Positions 1-11,039 of a stretch of 64,000 bases of DNA are shown piece after piece. The notes below the pieces were generated by a model. It was not told the origin of the DNA, made no database searches, and saw only the letters and a program-made list of their open reading frames with translations. How positions within the stretch are numbered: the stretch's first letter is position 1; each line of letters begins with the position of its first letter. The position numbers and the translations under genes are program-made. This stretch comes from Ophioderma brevispina (taxonomy: Eukaryota > Echinodermata > Ophiuroidea > Amphilepidida > Ophiodermatidae): assembly GCA_023653785.1 (NCBI GenBank), contig JAMKCH010085000.1, positions 35,587 to 99,586 of the forward strand, given 5' to 3'.

Positions 1-2135
1 AATACGCATTACCCATGATACCTAGTGAACTCGGTTCCGAGTCACTTATTAGCCTGCTCACATAATCCTTACATCTCATAGCGCACAAACCACCTACCTA
101 GCCTAAAACAAAAGACCCACAGTACACACACACAACGTCAATATTGTCATTGTAAATGCGCACAATATATCAGCGCCCTTAATGGTACGCTGCACAAGAA
201 AGATGCAAGCAATCCAGCTTGTAATACACCCTTTTTTTTTATTTCAATATAAGTGTAATTGATTTCTTTTATCCAGGCTTTATACCATAGTAGGGGTTAT
301 AAATGAGAATCCTATTCTCTAAGTTTTGGGGAAGAAGGCTTGAAGATTTGTTTCTATAGTTTGATTTTTGGGTCAACCTCTGGGAAATATGGGGAACATT
401 AAAAAAAATAAGCGGGTAAAATTAATACAGAGGTAAATTTAAAATGAAGTCAAATCGTGTTTAAATGCACACCAAAACATTGGTCTCGTTATAAGGATTA
501 AAAAGGTATAGTTTGTCTAGGTGTTGACCTATAGTTCAACAGGTACAGCCCTTTTAATGTTCAAGGTCATCCTGAGGTAAAATTACACCCAGTGCTTTGA
601 TTTTGTTGAAAAAGATATCTTAAAAATCAATAATATTGTAAAAAATCCTTGTACAACAAATCTTCAAAAAGGACCCATACTTTGAATTACTGAAATGGAT
701 GCAAGCAAGAATAAGGAATTCAAAAGACTAGCGTGAACTGCATGTTGAAAGATGAACAGGTGAGTAAATAGTAAGAAGATGGATGTCATGTTGTACCTTG
801 CCCTACGCAGATTCTAATTATTAATATTCAAATAAGTCACCGCATGCGATTCCCTTTTTTCAAACATCATCTTTTAAGGGACAAGACCAAACTATCAATG
901 AATACTGCAAAACGTAGAAAGGTTTCATTTTAAGCCTAGCCGTGGTCCTGCCCGCGCAAACATTTACCCGTGTAATTACGTGCCTGCGAACTTCACCTTG
1001 AACAAGTAATTTAGTAATGTTAAGAAAATATACCGGCGTTTTAAGTTAGCAGAAAAATTAAGACATTATCTGAAATGGTACCGCAGTATCTAATTCAGGG
1101 CTTACGCAATCACCACAAATACCACAACTTTCGAAGTTTTCAATGCTCAATGCGCGTGCACTCCTATAAGTGTGAAGCTGAAAGGCTGATACGTCAACAA
1201 GTGTTTCTCTCAATATGCAAGAGTTCAAGCTCATTAGTAGCCAGCGAAATTTGCAATTTATTATGGAGAATGTTAAATCGGTTAATTGGAGAGGGACTTG
1301 TTTACCAGCCACTGGGATCTGACAAGCTTAGTTAACAACGCTCGACAAACTCATAATAACTCTATGGGGTCCGTGTTATTGTTGACAAAAGGAACTGACC
1401 GCTCCCCGTACATTACTTATGGTCAAAACACTCAAAGTAAATGTCATACAGACATCAACCTTCAATCAACCCAAACATACACTTTAAAATATTGTACTCA
1501 ATGCTGATTAAAAATGGAGTAAAATCTTAGTCAAGTTGAGTAAGCCTTCAGCAACGTTGAGTATATTTTTACTCAAAAGAAAAGTGGAGTTCCTTCTTTA
1601 TCAGCTGGTAATTAAGGAACAGGTCTTGCTATTAAGTCTCAAAATCATATTAATCAACGCTGTTCGTTTGTGAAATTGTGCTAATTTCATCAACATCATT
1701 GATTTTGATTAATCCCTCATTAAAACGAAGAACATAATCACGTCAATTCTGACGTTAAAAGCTATTTTCTCTGTCCACGATTCATCATCAGATTACATTG
1801 ATGACTTGCGCTTGCAAGATTGATTCCTGTAATAGTGAGACGCAAATAACACAGGTGCTCACGCGGATCGCAAAGATCTTGATTAGGGCCAATGTGAAAA
1901 TGTCAACATGATAAGGGTTTTGCACTAGATTTGATATGACACGCAATACCTAAGAAGTGCATACGCCATCAACATTATACACAAATTGTAAGCAACCATT
2001 TAGAAAGCAGTTGATCGACAATCAGATTATGAATGTCTGTATAATTAGAACAGCTACCGAGTACATAAGAAACATTTACTTCACGTCTGTGTTATCAAAT
2101 AGGATCAGTAAACATTTTTCAATTGATTATAAATC
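1..2135. other. intergenic DNA, no gene recognised
   Basis: AT-rich sequence with only short random open frames on both strands, none with recognisable domains or splice context. It holds a partial fold-back repeat near 470-600. The last part is the 5' flank of the receptor gene at 2136; I see no convincing TATA box or other promoter element in it. Confidence 0.6.
470..600 (+). repeat. partial copy of a fold-back repeat family
   Basis: The stretch contains the series 'ggtatagtttg', 'tagttcaacagg' and 'gttcaaggtcatcctg'. The same ordered words recur near 17999-18075 and in the arms of the inverted-repeat element at 32079-32757, so this is a dispersed repeat fragment. No terminal repeats or target duplication can be defined here. 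Confidence 0.5.
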
Positions 2136-3202
2136 ATGGCCGCTATAATGAATTTTCCTATGACACTTGTAAATTCTTCGTCCAGAGATGGGGGTCCTTC
2201 GACACGATCAACTACTGCAGTAGCAATACAAACTTTATCCATGGGTGTGATCATGCTTGGAAGTGTCACGGGAAACTTATTGATTCTTGTGGTCATCTGT
2301 AAAACACCGACTCTTCAAAATAAGACTTCAATATTTGTTGGCAATCTGGCAATGGCTGATTTTTTGACGGGGGCAGTTATTATGCCCTTTATGTTTATTT
2401 GCAGTATAATTGGTGATTGGCCCTTTTCGGATGTCGCTTGCGTCTTGGTTGGAACCTTCGCGATCATCTTTTGCACCGTAAGTATGAGTACATTGAGCGC
2501 AATTGCATACGACAGGTACTGTGCCATTGTTCATAGTCTCAAGTACCATATGACAATGACAAAGCCACTGATAGTTGCCTTGATAACTGCTACATGGCTT
2601 CAGGGATTGGTTGCATCAATCTGCCCGATACTTGGCTGGTCTGAATACATGTATTACAGTAATGAGTATACCTGTACGGCGAATTGGGCTATAGATGTAT
2701 CATATACGTATACAATTTGTGTTTTATGTTTTGGTCTTCCCTTATGTATCATGATCTTTTGCTACTGTCGCATTTTTGCAGTGGCTAGGAAGCATCTACG
2801 ACAGGTAGCTGTTTTAGATAATCTTTCTCCTCCGTCGTCTCATCGTTCGTCTGATCTAAATCCACAAGATCTGGTCGAAATACGACTACTCGTTCGTTAA
2901 AATTAAAACGCGACTTTAGAGCAGCTTCGATGCTTCTAATTGTCATAGGAGCGTTTGTTTTCTGCTGGTCTCTCCATGGGGCTACCATGATATGTATTGC
3001 TCTAGGAGATAAATGTCCAATGCAGGATCTCCCAGACTTTGTTTATACCATGTCAACGTGGATTGCAATGATTAACTCCTTTTGTAACGTATGGATATAC
3101 GGTATAATGAATCGTCAATTTCGAGACGCATTTGGCTCAATTGGTTATTTATCTGGCGTGAACCTAAATTGTACTTGCATGAAAGCTTTGTTCAAGAAAT
3201 GA
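2136..3202 (+). CDS. rhodopsin-class (class A) GPCR, intronless, one frameshift in ICL3
   Basis: A seven-transmembrane receptor expected to signal through G proteins at the plasma membrane. The first frame (2136-2900, 254 codons) gives a short N-terminus with an N-S-S glycosylation site (residue 13), TM1 with GN (N47), TM2 with LAMAD (D75), C102 at the top of TM3, DRY at 126-128, TM4 tryptophan W154, C180 in ECL2 and TM5 proline P202. TM6 and TM7 continue in another frame, open from about 2858 through the stop at 3200-3202, with CW-S-L-H in TM6 and N-V-W-I-Y where NPxxY is normal. The frames differ by one base and overlap at about 2858-2898, inside ICL3, so one indel breaks an otherwise complete receptor. 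Position 3.32 is alanine (A109), not the aspartate of amine receptors, and 7.43 is methionine, not the opsin lysine. An orphan, perhaps GPR161- or opsin-like, receptor is the best reading. The indel may be an assembly error or a pseudogene mutation. Confidence 0.85.
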
Positions 3203-3731
3203 TAGGATCATAGAAACAACACCGCCAAGCTTCAGCTTTGGTTTTAGGTTTGATAAGAAGTGATCCTTCATCCAAATCTGAATCACTTGTCACAAACAAG
3301 GTAAGATAAACTGACCAACAATGTTATAGGCATCTTCCGTTTATGCCTCGATGCTATTTAAACTTCAAAGATGATATTTCTGAAAACTGAAGGAATGTAT
3401 CATTCATAAAATCCAGGCACTGGAGAATCGCATATCGTTTGTGTATTCTAGCCAATGTTGAAACCAAATCCAACTTGGTTAGCCATAAGAGATAATGGAT
3501 TCGTTGTAGGCCTGCAACGATCTAGGAAACTTTTTCCATCAAGATTAAGACAAGCTGCAGTAGGTAGAAAAATGTCATATAGGCGCCATCCAATCAGCAA
3601 TATTTTCCACATTACCTATTCTAATGAATTATTGAAGCACCCTTAAATCAAACAATTTACCTGCTTTGCAAGGCAGATAATTGAACTTTCCCGGGTGCAA
3701 TACTCTATATTTCAAAATAAGTGAGACCTCA
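3203..3731. other. 3' flank of the GPCR, nothing recognised
   Basis: AT-rich flank. A short open frame at 3455-3646 has no recognisable content. No clear polyadenylation signal stands out close to the receptor stop codon. Confidence 0.5.
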
Positions 3732-4261
3732 TTAAAGCAATATTAGCACATTTTTTTGAAGAGCGCCCCAATTTTTCAAAAAAATTGAGATTTTTACACG
3801 GTTGCATTGGTAACTGGCTAGTAAACCCTACCTGTGAATGGTTAAGCTCGAAAATGTCTGTGTCTCACAAACGAAGGAATTTTGTAATTAGAATAATTAT
3901 TATCGGGATCCCCGATAAAAATTCAACGGCTGCTGGAAACGGCCTTCCAATGTGAAATAGCCGGGAAATAGCGCCATGTACGTGTCTACGCTCATCCATT
4001 AGTTGTTTTATTGGTTCAGGCAAATCAAGTTAGAGGTTATTTTCTCGAGGTGGCACTATTTCATCATGGACGGACATACACGTAGTATTTCCAGCTCTGC
4101 CGTTAGGTCCAACCTGGGATCCAAATTCTAATTACAAAATCGCTTAATTTATGATAAATACGCATTTTTAGTTTCCTAGACAATCACCAACGTAACTGTG
4201 ACAAAATATCACATTTTGAAAATTGGGGCGCTCTTCAAAAAATGTGCAATTATTGCTTTAA
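3732..4261. mobile_element. TTAA-flanked MITE (copy 1)
   Basis: A 530-bp element bounded on both sides by TTAA (3732-3735 and 4258-4261). The ends are inverted repeats: AGCAATATTAGCACATTT on the left against AGCAATAATTGCACATTT from the right. The inverted similarity continues inward through the 'gaagagcgccccaatttt' word. It has no coding capacity, so it is non-autonomous. The interior (gatccccgat, gctggaaacg, a gtacgtgt word) matches 31800-31950, a second copy. TTAA target and TTAAAG termini resemble T2-type MITEs described from Xenopus. Confidence 0.8.
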
Positions 4262-5581
4262 AAGTTTTAGGTCTGTCCATTCACTGTGAGAGGTAAGATA
4301 ATTATTTTAATGGCCACAGGTAAAAAGGTTTATGGTACTCATACAATGTATAGTAGTGTAGCTAGTAAATAATGTTGACCTAAAATACATTAGTTCACAT
4401 TTAAGATAGTTTGGATGTTTTAATTGAAGTATCAGGATGAAAACACAAGCAAATATTTCATTAAATGTTGTTATTTGAACATAAATTAACTTTTACACTG
4501 CAAAATATCATTCGTTATCACAACATTGGAGAAATAATGCATTCTTATATCATTGCACACGTAACACAACTAAGTTTTTATTTGGCCATCAAAAATGGGC
4601 CAACCTTGTATTAAGAGATTAGAGCAAAGCGGATTTCACATCCGGACCAACCATGGCATAAGTTTTTCTATCATTAATAGATCATTGTAGAACTGAAAGC
4701 ATCAGTTTCCAATAAGTCGATTTTGTACAGTAGTTTTGCACAATGGACACAATATGTATTGTAATCGCTAACAAAGGGCTAGTCTCCGCTTGGCCGGGCA
4801 TTGAAACCCATTTCAATATCCACCTATCGAAATATGCATGGAGTCTCACTTAATTTGAAATCTACTATAATATGAATTTCGCATACGAGTGCTTCTAGAC
4901 GTCCACCATCAAGCATACATGAACGTTTTCAATTTTTTATTGACAGAAAGTGTGTCAAAAGTTGAAGTCTATTTGTGACAAACTAATGAAAGTAAGATCT
5001 TTCAGTTAAAAACTGTGAAATATGAAAGTCCTTTCAGTAATAGGTCTCCTTAAAATACTTGGGGCAATGACAAAGAGAGTGGAATAAAAATTAAAAGCAA
5101 CAGTATGGAGAGGTGAATACTGGAAACCACATGGAGAGACAGGAAAAGTAAGAAATGGGTCAGCGACCAAGGGTCAGGATATCATATTAAAGCATGTCAA
5201 GATTAAAAAGTGGAGATGAAGTAAGACAACTTGATAGAATCAATGATCACAAATATTGAACATTAACAAGAGATTCTTAAACATTGTGAAAATGTAAGCA
5301 GCATCGTTTGGTTGTGCCGGTTTAATTGTTTTAATTGAACCCAAGTAGTACGCGCTGCGTATTGAAGTTATTTTTAGGTTGAAGCGCTCGCGTCATACCG
5401 CGTTTTGCTACTTTCGCGCGCGCCTGCCATAGTTGCGCCTCGTTGCGTATGATGGTGCGGTTCAAAGGGTGTTCCGATTGTTGTCACTGGGTGGGGCCAG
5501 TCCGTTATTGTTGTATTTAAGCCGTAAGCATCACGTAAAATTGGGTAAAGATGACTTTAAATGATAAAGAGTTTTAAGAAT
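4262..5581. other. intergenic DNA, no gene recognised
   Basis: Only short random frames are visible. A small CpG-rich patch lies at about 5345-5460, with many CGCG and GCGC words in otherwise AT-rich DNA. It could be a repeat fragment or a regulatory patch; nothing in it identifies a promoter. Confidence 0.5.
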
Positions 5582-5766
5582 GAGAATAAACTTATGATTT
5601 TGGGAACCGGTACTCTCGTTACGACGAATTGAACCCGGCGACAACCATTATTTTGCGGGAAGCAACTCGGCCCGGCCTCGTTCTTCCACTTAAAATAATG
5701 GTATCGCCTTGGGTTCAATTCGTCGTAAAGAGAGTACCGGTTCCCAAAATCATACCTTTATTCTCT
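5582..5766. repeat. 185-bp hairpin (snap-back MITE)
   Basis: Arms of about 75 bp (5582-5656 and 5690-5766) are near-perfect reverse complements, sharing gagaataaa, tatgattttgggaaccggta, ctct and acgacgaattgaaccc, around a loop of roughly 30 bases. There is no coding content. The structure fits a fold-back MITE; no clear target-site duplication is visible. Confidence 0.75.
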
Positions 5767-6744
5767 AAATTGACACCAAAGATGGATAGGTGAGAAGGAT
5801 AAAACCAGATATAGCGCTGAAATTGTATATTTTAACATGTACTGGAATGACGTGGATGAGAGCTAGACAAGACAAATAATTCGAGAATCAAACTCTTTAC
5901 TTGTTTTATTGATTTTGGTGTAAATTGACAAAACAATATATGCCCTTTTAAAACTTGCAGTGGGAGTTACAACTTTCTCTGTAATTTTTTCGACAAAACA
6001 GAATATCTATGAGTGAATAGTGATGAGAAATATGGGAGGCAGTGTACTCGGCGTTTTCGGCTCTATTCTAATAACAGAACATACAAACAAAAGCCACGAG
6101 CCTCTTCAAAATGAATCTACATGTATAAATGAAAGCAAAGTTTCTATTTGATAGAAGACTGATGTTTAGAAGCGGACAAGTAAATAATTTAGGCGGTGAA
6201 CTAAACACATCCTCAGGTGTATTACAGATTCTGCCTAAAAAGTGTAACATTCGGAAATTAATTGTTTGAAAGGTGAAAAGCACTTTCAAAAAAATATTAT
6301 ATAGATATAGTTTCATGGGTAGAACAGTTTCTTAGTTACATAAACCTTTTTCCCCGATCAAGTTGGACGATTGTAAAGGAAAGTAGAGCAAAATTATGAA
6401 CGCATGTCAGATTCACAATGGCCCACTACCATTCTCTGTGTTGGAAAGTTGTTCTAGGTAGGTAATGAGCACGGTAAAGCTGTCGAAACCTATTGGGACA
6501 GTTGACAAATCATTTGCAGCAGGCCACCCTTCTTGTAAGATCCCTCTGTAGGATGTGGTACAGATGCCAGCCCAAATTAATCATTGTGATATGGTTCAAA
6601 GATGATGGAGTCAAGTGTAATGCATTCATTCTTGTGCTTGGATTTCCTTGGAGTGTCGTTCTTATTTATTGGTGTTTGCCAGAATTTTGCTGTTCTTTGC
6701 CTTTCATTGTTGCCTCTTTTCTATTTAAGCTCACGTAATGTCTC
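5767..6744. other. intergenic DNA, no gene recognised
   Basis: AT-rich DNA with short frames on both strands (for example 6068-6316 minus and 6602-6910 plus) that show no domain, splice or codon pattern of a gene. Confidence 0.5.
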
Positions 6745-7085
6745 ATTTATTGTAATAATAATAATAATATTAATACTAATACCACACTTATATAGCGCAA
6801 ACACAACAATGTTGTCTCAATTCTCAATGCGCAAGGCCATTATTATTACGCTGCATGCCATCAGGAATCGTCAGAATCATGACGCTTCATTTAGGTGTGC
6901 TGCTGGTTAATTAGCACACTGCCTATTAACACTTAGATTGTGATATTTCCCATAACCGCTCCCCATATTTCGCTTAGGTCGACGAGGCAATTGAGATTAA
7001 GTACCTAGCCCAGGGACACAAACACGTTGACTTCAGCGGGGCTCGAACTCACGATTTACAATGTTCTTAGGTTCATGAATGGAAC
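6745..7085 (-). mobile_element. tRNA-derived SINE-like repeat with (ATT)n tail
   Basis: Read on the minus strand, a B-box-like word (gagttcgagcccc, 7033-7045) lies near the 5' end. It is followed by 'tgtccctgggctaggtactt' and a body ending in 'gcgctatataagtgtgg', with a 3' tail of ATT/TAT repeats (about 6757-6780). A Pol III box followed by a body and a short tandem 3' tail fits a SINE. The A-box is degenerate, so this is an old copy. Confidence 0.6.
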
Positions 7086-7208
7086 ACTAACAATAGGTTC
7101 ATCGTTCTACATTGCCGTATTACACAGTGACGGATTCTGAATTTTCGTTTACCTGCGACTAATTACGTGCCCCGGACATGCCCATTAGTTTTTCTTATGT
7201 ATAAATGA

Positions 7209-7865
7209 TGACACGCTCCACGTATCAAATCATGGCGAGTTTTCCCGCGCATGTCGAGTGTGCAGCGTTATATGTCGAGTTTACAGCGCTCTCTGTCCAG
7301 TTTGCCCTCTATACATCGAGTTTTGCTCTCTATATGGTGAGTTTGACATAAATCATGTCCAGTTTTCCTCATGTCCAGAAAAAAATCATGCCGAGTTTCA
7401 AAATCATGGCGAGTTTTCCCGCGCATGTCGAATTTCACGCGCTGTGTATCGAGTTTTCCTCACTATATGTCGAGTGTGCAGCGTTATATGTCCAGTTTGC
7501 CCTCTATACATCGAGTTTTGCTCTCTATATGGTGAGTTTGACATAAATCATATCCAGTTTTCCTCATGTGCAGAAACAAATCATGCCGAGTTTCAAAATC
7601 ATGTCGAGTTTGCTCATGTTGAGAAAAAAATCATGTCCAGTTTGCACATGTTGAAACAAATCATGTCCAGTTTGTTAAAAACTCGGCATGATTTATTCTG
7701 GACATGATTTATTCTGGACATAATTTATGAAACTCGGCACATAGAGTTCAAACTGGATAGGCAGCGCTGTAAACTCGACATATAGCGGGGTAAACTCGAT
7801 ATACAGCGCATGAAACTCGACATGCGAGGGAAAACTCGCCATGATTTGATACGTGGAGCGTGCCA
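7209..7865. mobile_element. 657-bp TIR element packed with short tandem motifs
   Basis: The termini are long inverted repeats: the left end TGACACGCTCCACGTATCAA and onward, about 50 bp, recurs as reverse complement at 7815-7865 with a few mismatches. The interior consists almost entirely of degenerate repeats of two words, 'tatgtcgagttt' and 'atcatgtccagttt', running in one direction up to about 7680 and inverted after it. One 190-bp internal block (about 7230-7420) repeats at about 7410-7610. The open frames here (for example 7258-7707) are by-products of the repeats. Confidence 0.75.
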
Positions 7866-7904
7866 TAATAAATGTCATAGATGAGCCAATCACCATATGC
7901 TTTA

Positions 7905-8130
7905 AACTCGTCTTTGTTTGCCGAATTCCAGCAGGTGATATCGGAGAGTATTCAACATGTAGGATCAAGACAGTTCAAGGTCATTATCTATTCAAGTTCA
8001 CATTCGACGTGTGTTTCTCTTGTCTTTACCCGGAAGTTGCTTTGATTTTAATAGTTCAAGAATGACCAAAATTAATGTTTCTTATTGTTGTCCTGCAATT
8101 TCAGCCTCTAAATGCATTTCTTTCGAATAT
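7905..8130 (+). repeat. interspersed repeat, inverted copy at 23560-23745
   Basis: Shared words in the same order, 'ccagcaggtgatat', 'acccggaagttgctt', 'gaatgaccaaaa' and 'tttctttcgaatatatc', occur here on the plus strand and near 23560-23745 on the minus strand. The repeat class is unknown. Confidence 0.65.
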
Positions 8131-8308
8131 ATCCTTAAATCCCTAAATGCCTTTTTACCACTTTTTTTTTTAAAAAAACCCCTTGTGTTTAGTAGGACAT
8201 TGCTACAAGACAAATATCGCTACCTCCCTTTTTTGCGGTGATGGTCAGGTTGGTAGTCATTTTCCTCTAGGGACGTAATTAAGGGATACAGGGCAAACAC
8301 TGTTATAG

Positions 8309-8660
8309 TTAAAGGCTGACACAGAGATTTCAAAATTTAATATTTTTGAATAGTAATTAAAAATAGTCATCTAGAACTAAAGATAGTCACCTAGATTGCT
8401 TAATTCCAAAGTTAGAGACGAATCGGATTTTTCGTTTTCATGCAGTAAACATTTATGCACAGTATAATGTGCCATAGGATACTGTGTAAAACAAAATTCT
8501 GGATCCGGAATTTTATAACAAGGTTGTGATTTTCTATATGAAGGACTTCGATTTGAGCTTAGTTATTTCACAGTGATTAGTATATGGACAAGCATTATGT
8601 AAAACGTGATTTGTTTGAAAATGAGTGCGCCCTCATCGGAAAATCTCTGAGTCAGCCTTA
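8309..8660. mobile_element. T2-like MITE (copy of the 30913 element)
   Basis: It starts TTAA-AGGCTGACACAGAGATTT and ends AAATCTCTGAGTCAGCCT followed by TACA, a probable decayed TTAA. The terminal inverted repeats are about 18 bp. The body is clearly homologous to 30913-31282 (shared 'gatttttcgtttt', 'gtgattagtatatggacaag', 'gagtgcgccctc'). It is non-coding and non-autonomous. Confidence 0.8.
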
Positions 8661-8774
8661 CACTGCCCCTTGGTTTATAGACTATTCTCCAGAGGAAGGA
8701 AAGGGTAAAGGGATAGAAACTAAAGAAACCTGAAGGTTCTTTAGTTTCTGTGGCAGAAAAGGCTTTTATAGAGT

Positions 8775-8890
8775 TCTGTAAATTTTCCTGGCGGGATTCG
8801 AACCCGGGGCCTCCGGCCCACCATTCCATATGACCAGGCATGGCAAGCCACAAAGGAGTCGCTGGCCCGGCCAGCGATTTCGTGCCCATA
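8775..8890 (-). mobile_element. tRNA-related sequence, SINE or tRNA pseudogene
   Basis: On the minus strand, a perfect B-box/T-arm word (gggttcgaatccc, 8793-8805) lies about 45-60 bases after an A-box-like stretch (gtggcttgccatgcctgg). The flanks do not form a normal acceptor stem, so a functional tRNA is unlikely. A tRNA-derived SINE head is the likely identity. Confidence 0.5.
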
Positions 8891-9270
8891 TGAGTGTTGG
8901 TGCGATGACGTCATCGCATCTTTTTGGACTTAGTGCATTTTCCCCACTCAGCTCATTGAGTTATATTGGTGTTTGAGGGTGTAAGGGTTAAGTAAGATAA
9001 TTTTTGAATGTGTTATTCCCGTGTGCCACGGTTTACCCGTCTGACTGAAATCAAAATCAACGCCAAAGAAAAATCATTAAAAATATGAGATTCTATCTGA
9101 GGCTAGTTTGTATAATAATCCTGTTAGTTAATCGCTAACTGTTATTTATGTGTACTTGGACGGCAACACGTAACTGACTGGGTTAATATTTGAGATCTGT
9201 ATAGACACACCGTCAGCGTTCGAAAACTGAATTCACCTTTTCACCTTTGGAGCTATTTTCAATATCCACA

Positions 9271-9420
9271 GAGGTAGTTAAAGGGACACAATGGCATGAA
9301 AAAAATAATGAAATGGACCCATAATGAAATAACTTCCACAATTTTGAAAACAATTTGGAATGTTTACATTCTGTAAAAACAGTAAAAAACACAGCAATCC
9401 GTGGCAATCCTGCCACGGAA
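9271..9420. repeat. partial copy of the 41850-42412 MITE
   Basis: It starts with TTAAAGGGACACAATGGCAT and continues with 'gaaaacaatttggaatgtt' and 'acattctgtaaaaacagtaaaaa', which match both arms of the inverted-repeat element at 41850-42412. The right arm is not found downstream, so the copy is truncated. Confidence 0.6.
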
Positions 9421-10469
9421 AACAAGTGGTTGACCATCCCTGCATCATTTTACTCATATCTACAGTAGAGGCATTATGCGATTCAACCTTAAAAAATTCT
9501 AATAAAAGGACTTTTTGTCTATTCTTTGTAGGGCTATGTGAACTATATAAAAATTTGTCTGGCCATCGGCAGCTGCGTATGGTCAGACATCAAGGTTCCA
9601 AGGTTCCATGACCTTTATAAGCATATCATGGAGCACAAATAAGGTGTCTATACCAAGGTTTTTGTTCAACAAACACATTTAGTATATAGGAAAAACGATC
9701 AAAGCACCCTTCCTTGATTTTCAAAATACTATGTACTATCTGCTGAATGTACTTTAAACTCGTCCGCCCGAACCATTTTAAAGGTGTTGGTTAAGACCGT
9801 CTTGGATTTCTTAGTTACAAGCCTCTGGCCCTTTTGATTTTGATACAGGTGGATTGGTATAAGTCTCCTCTTGCCATTGATCTCAAAAACGTTCCAATAG
9901 TCCTCCATTTGACGTCAATGTTTTAAATTTTAAGATATGAATTAATAATCATGGGAAACTTGATTCTCCGATTGTTGTAAAAATAAGGCAATTTCTATTT
10001 TGAGTTAAAAAGACAGGAATGTGTGATTTGCTAGGTTTTTGGGGTTATTATAAAGAAATCAAGTTTTGTACCTACACAGGATTATTAATTCCGTTAATGC
10101 ATGTAGAGTATATTTTTTCATAGAAGTGAAAAAGAAAAATATATAAGGTGGAAACCATCCCCCTTCTCTAAAACTGATTCTTGGTCCTTCCACTCCAAAG
10201 GAAGGTGTCGTGACCGATTAATTTTGCGCTAAAACGAAAGCAAATAATGGTCCCAATATTAGATGCATCCATTCTGTTTTCAAATTTATGTTTTTAGCTG
10301 GCCAAGATGAAAAACTTGTTGGAGTGGTAAACACCCCACCTTCCTCCCCCGGGAAGACGAGGTTTACCTCACACCTTCAAAATGGTGGCTTTGCCACTCA
10401 TTATCATGCAAGGATTCCTTCAGCCTACCTGTGACCCCTATCAAACACCCTGACAATGGATTCTTTTAA
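9421..10469. other. intergenic DNA, no gene recognised
   Basis: AT-rich sequence with no open frame of note. I see no convincing repeat ends in it either. Confidence 0.5.
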
Positions 10470-10682
10470 AACACTCTGACGACGGATGCGTTTAAGTTGG
10501 GGGCTCACCTATCTCTTCGGGAGAAGGCCGCTGACCAGCCTCCGTGGCTCATCACACATAAACGTCCTCGAGTTTTTCGCCGTCTTTCTGGCATTGCGGC
10601 ACTGAATCCCCGTGGTCAGGGGGAAGGTAAAATTGTTGTCAAATAAAATGAAGTAATTAAAAAAAAAAAAAAAAAAAAAAAC
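10470..10682 (+). pseudogene. possible 3' end of a retrotransposed transcript, unknown protein
   Basis: An open frame without its own start codon runs from about 10470 to a stop at 10644-10646. It encodes a basic C-terminal-looking stretch (includes LREKAADQPPW, HKRPRVFRRLSGIAALN and a final GEGKIVVK). The stop overlaps an AATAAA-type signal, and about a dozen bases later comes a run of roughly 22 A (from 10659). Coding tail, polyadenylation signal and poly(A) in that order are what a processed retrocopy or a poly(A)-tailed retroelement leaves. I do not recognise the protein. Confidence 0.4.
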
Positions 10683-11039
10683 TATTACAATCAAAGATTT
10701 AATTTTGGCCAAAAATTAAGTTCATCTCAACTGGAGTTTTACGTTATTCTTTTTTAGGTTTGTTTGTGTTCAGCTTTTCTGAGATTAGTTGGTTTGTAAT
10801 TTGGGGGTCTGGTTGGTTTCGGAGTTATGGCTAATGATCGTAGGACACGTGAAAAACCTGTTGGGCCAGTGTGGTATCCTGATATCATAAAGTTGCCATG
10901 AAAAAAAATCAGCTTCAAGACATCTTTTATTGAAAATTAAAATAAAAAGTAGGTATTAAATGAGGCTTAGTGTGTATAGAAATTTATAACGTTATAATGT
11001 CGCAATTGCTAATAAATACAGTAGATGGGAAATTCATTC

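Noticed and set aside
2136..3202. Two separate receptor genes or an intron in ICL3
   Set aside because: The two frames overlap by about 40 bases and join within one loop of a single seven-helix protein; there is no room for an intron.
2136..3202. Assignment as an opsin or a biogenic-amine receptor
   Set aside because: The retinal lysine position in TM7 is methionine and the amine-binding Asp3.32 is alanine.
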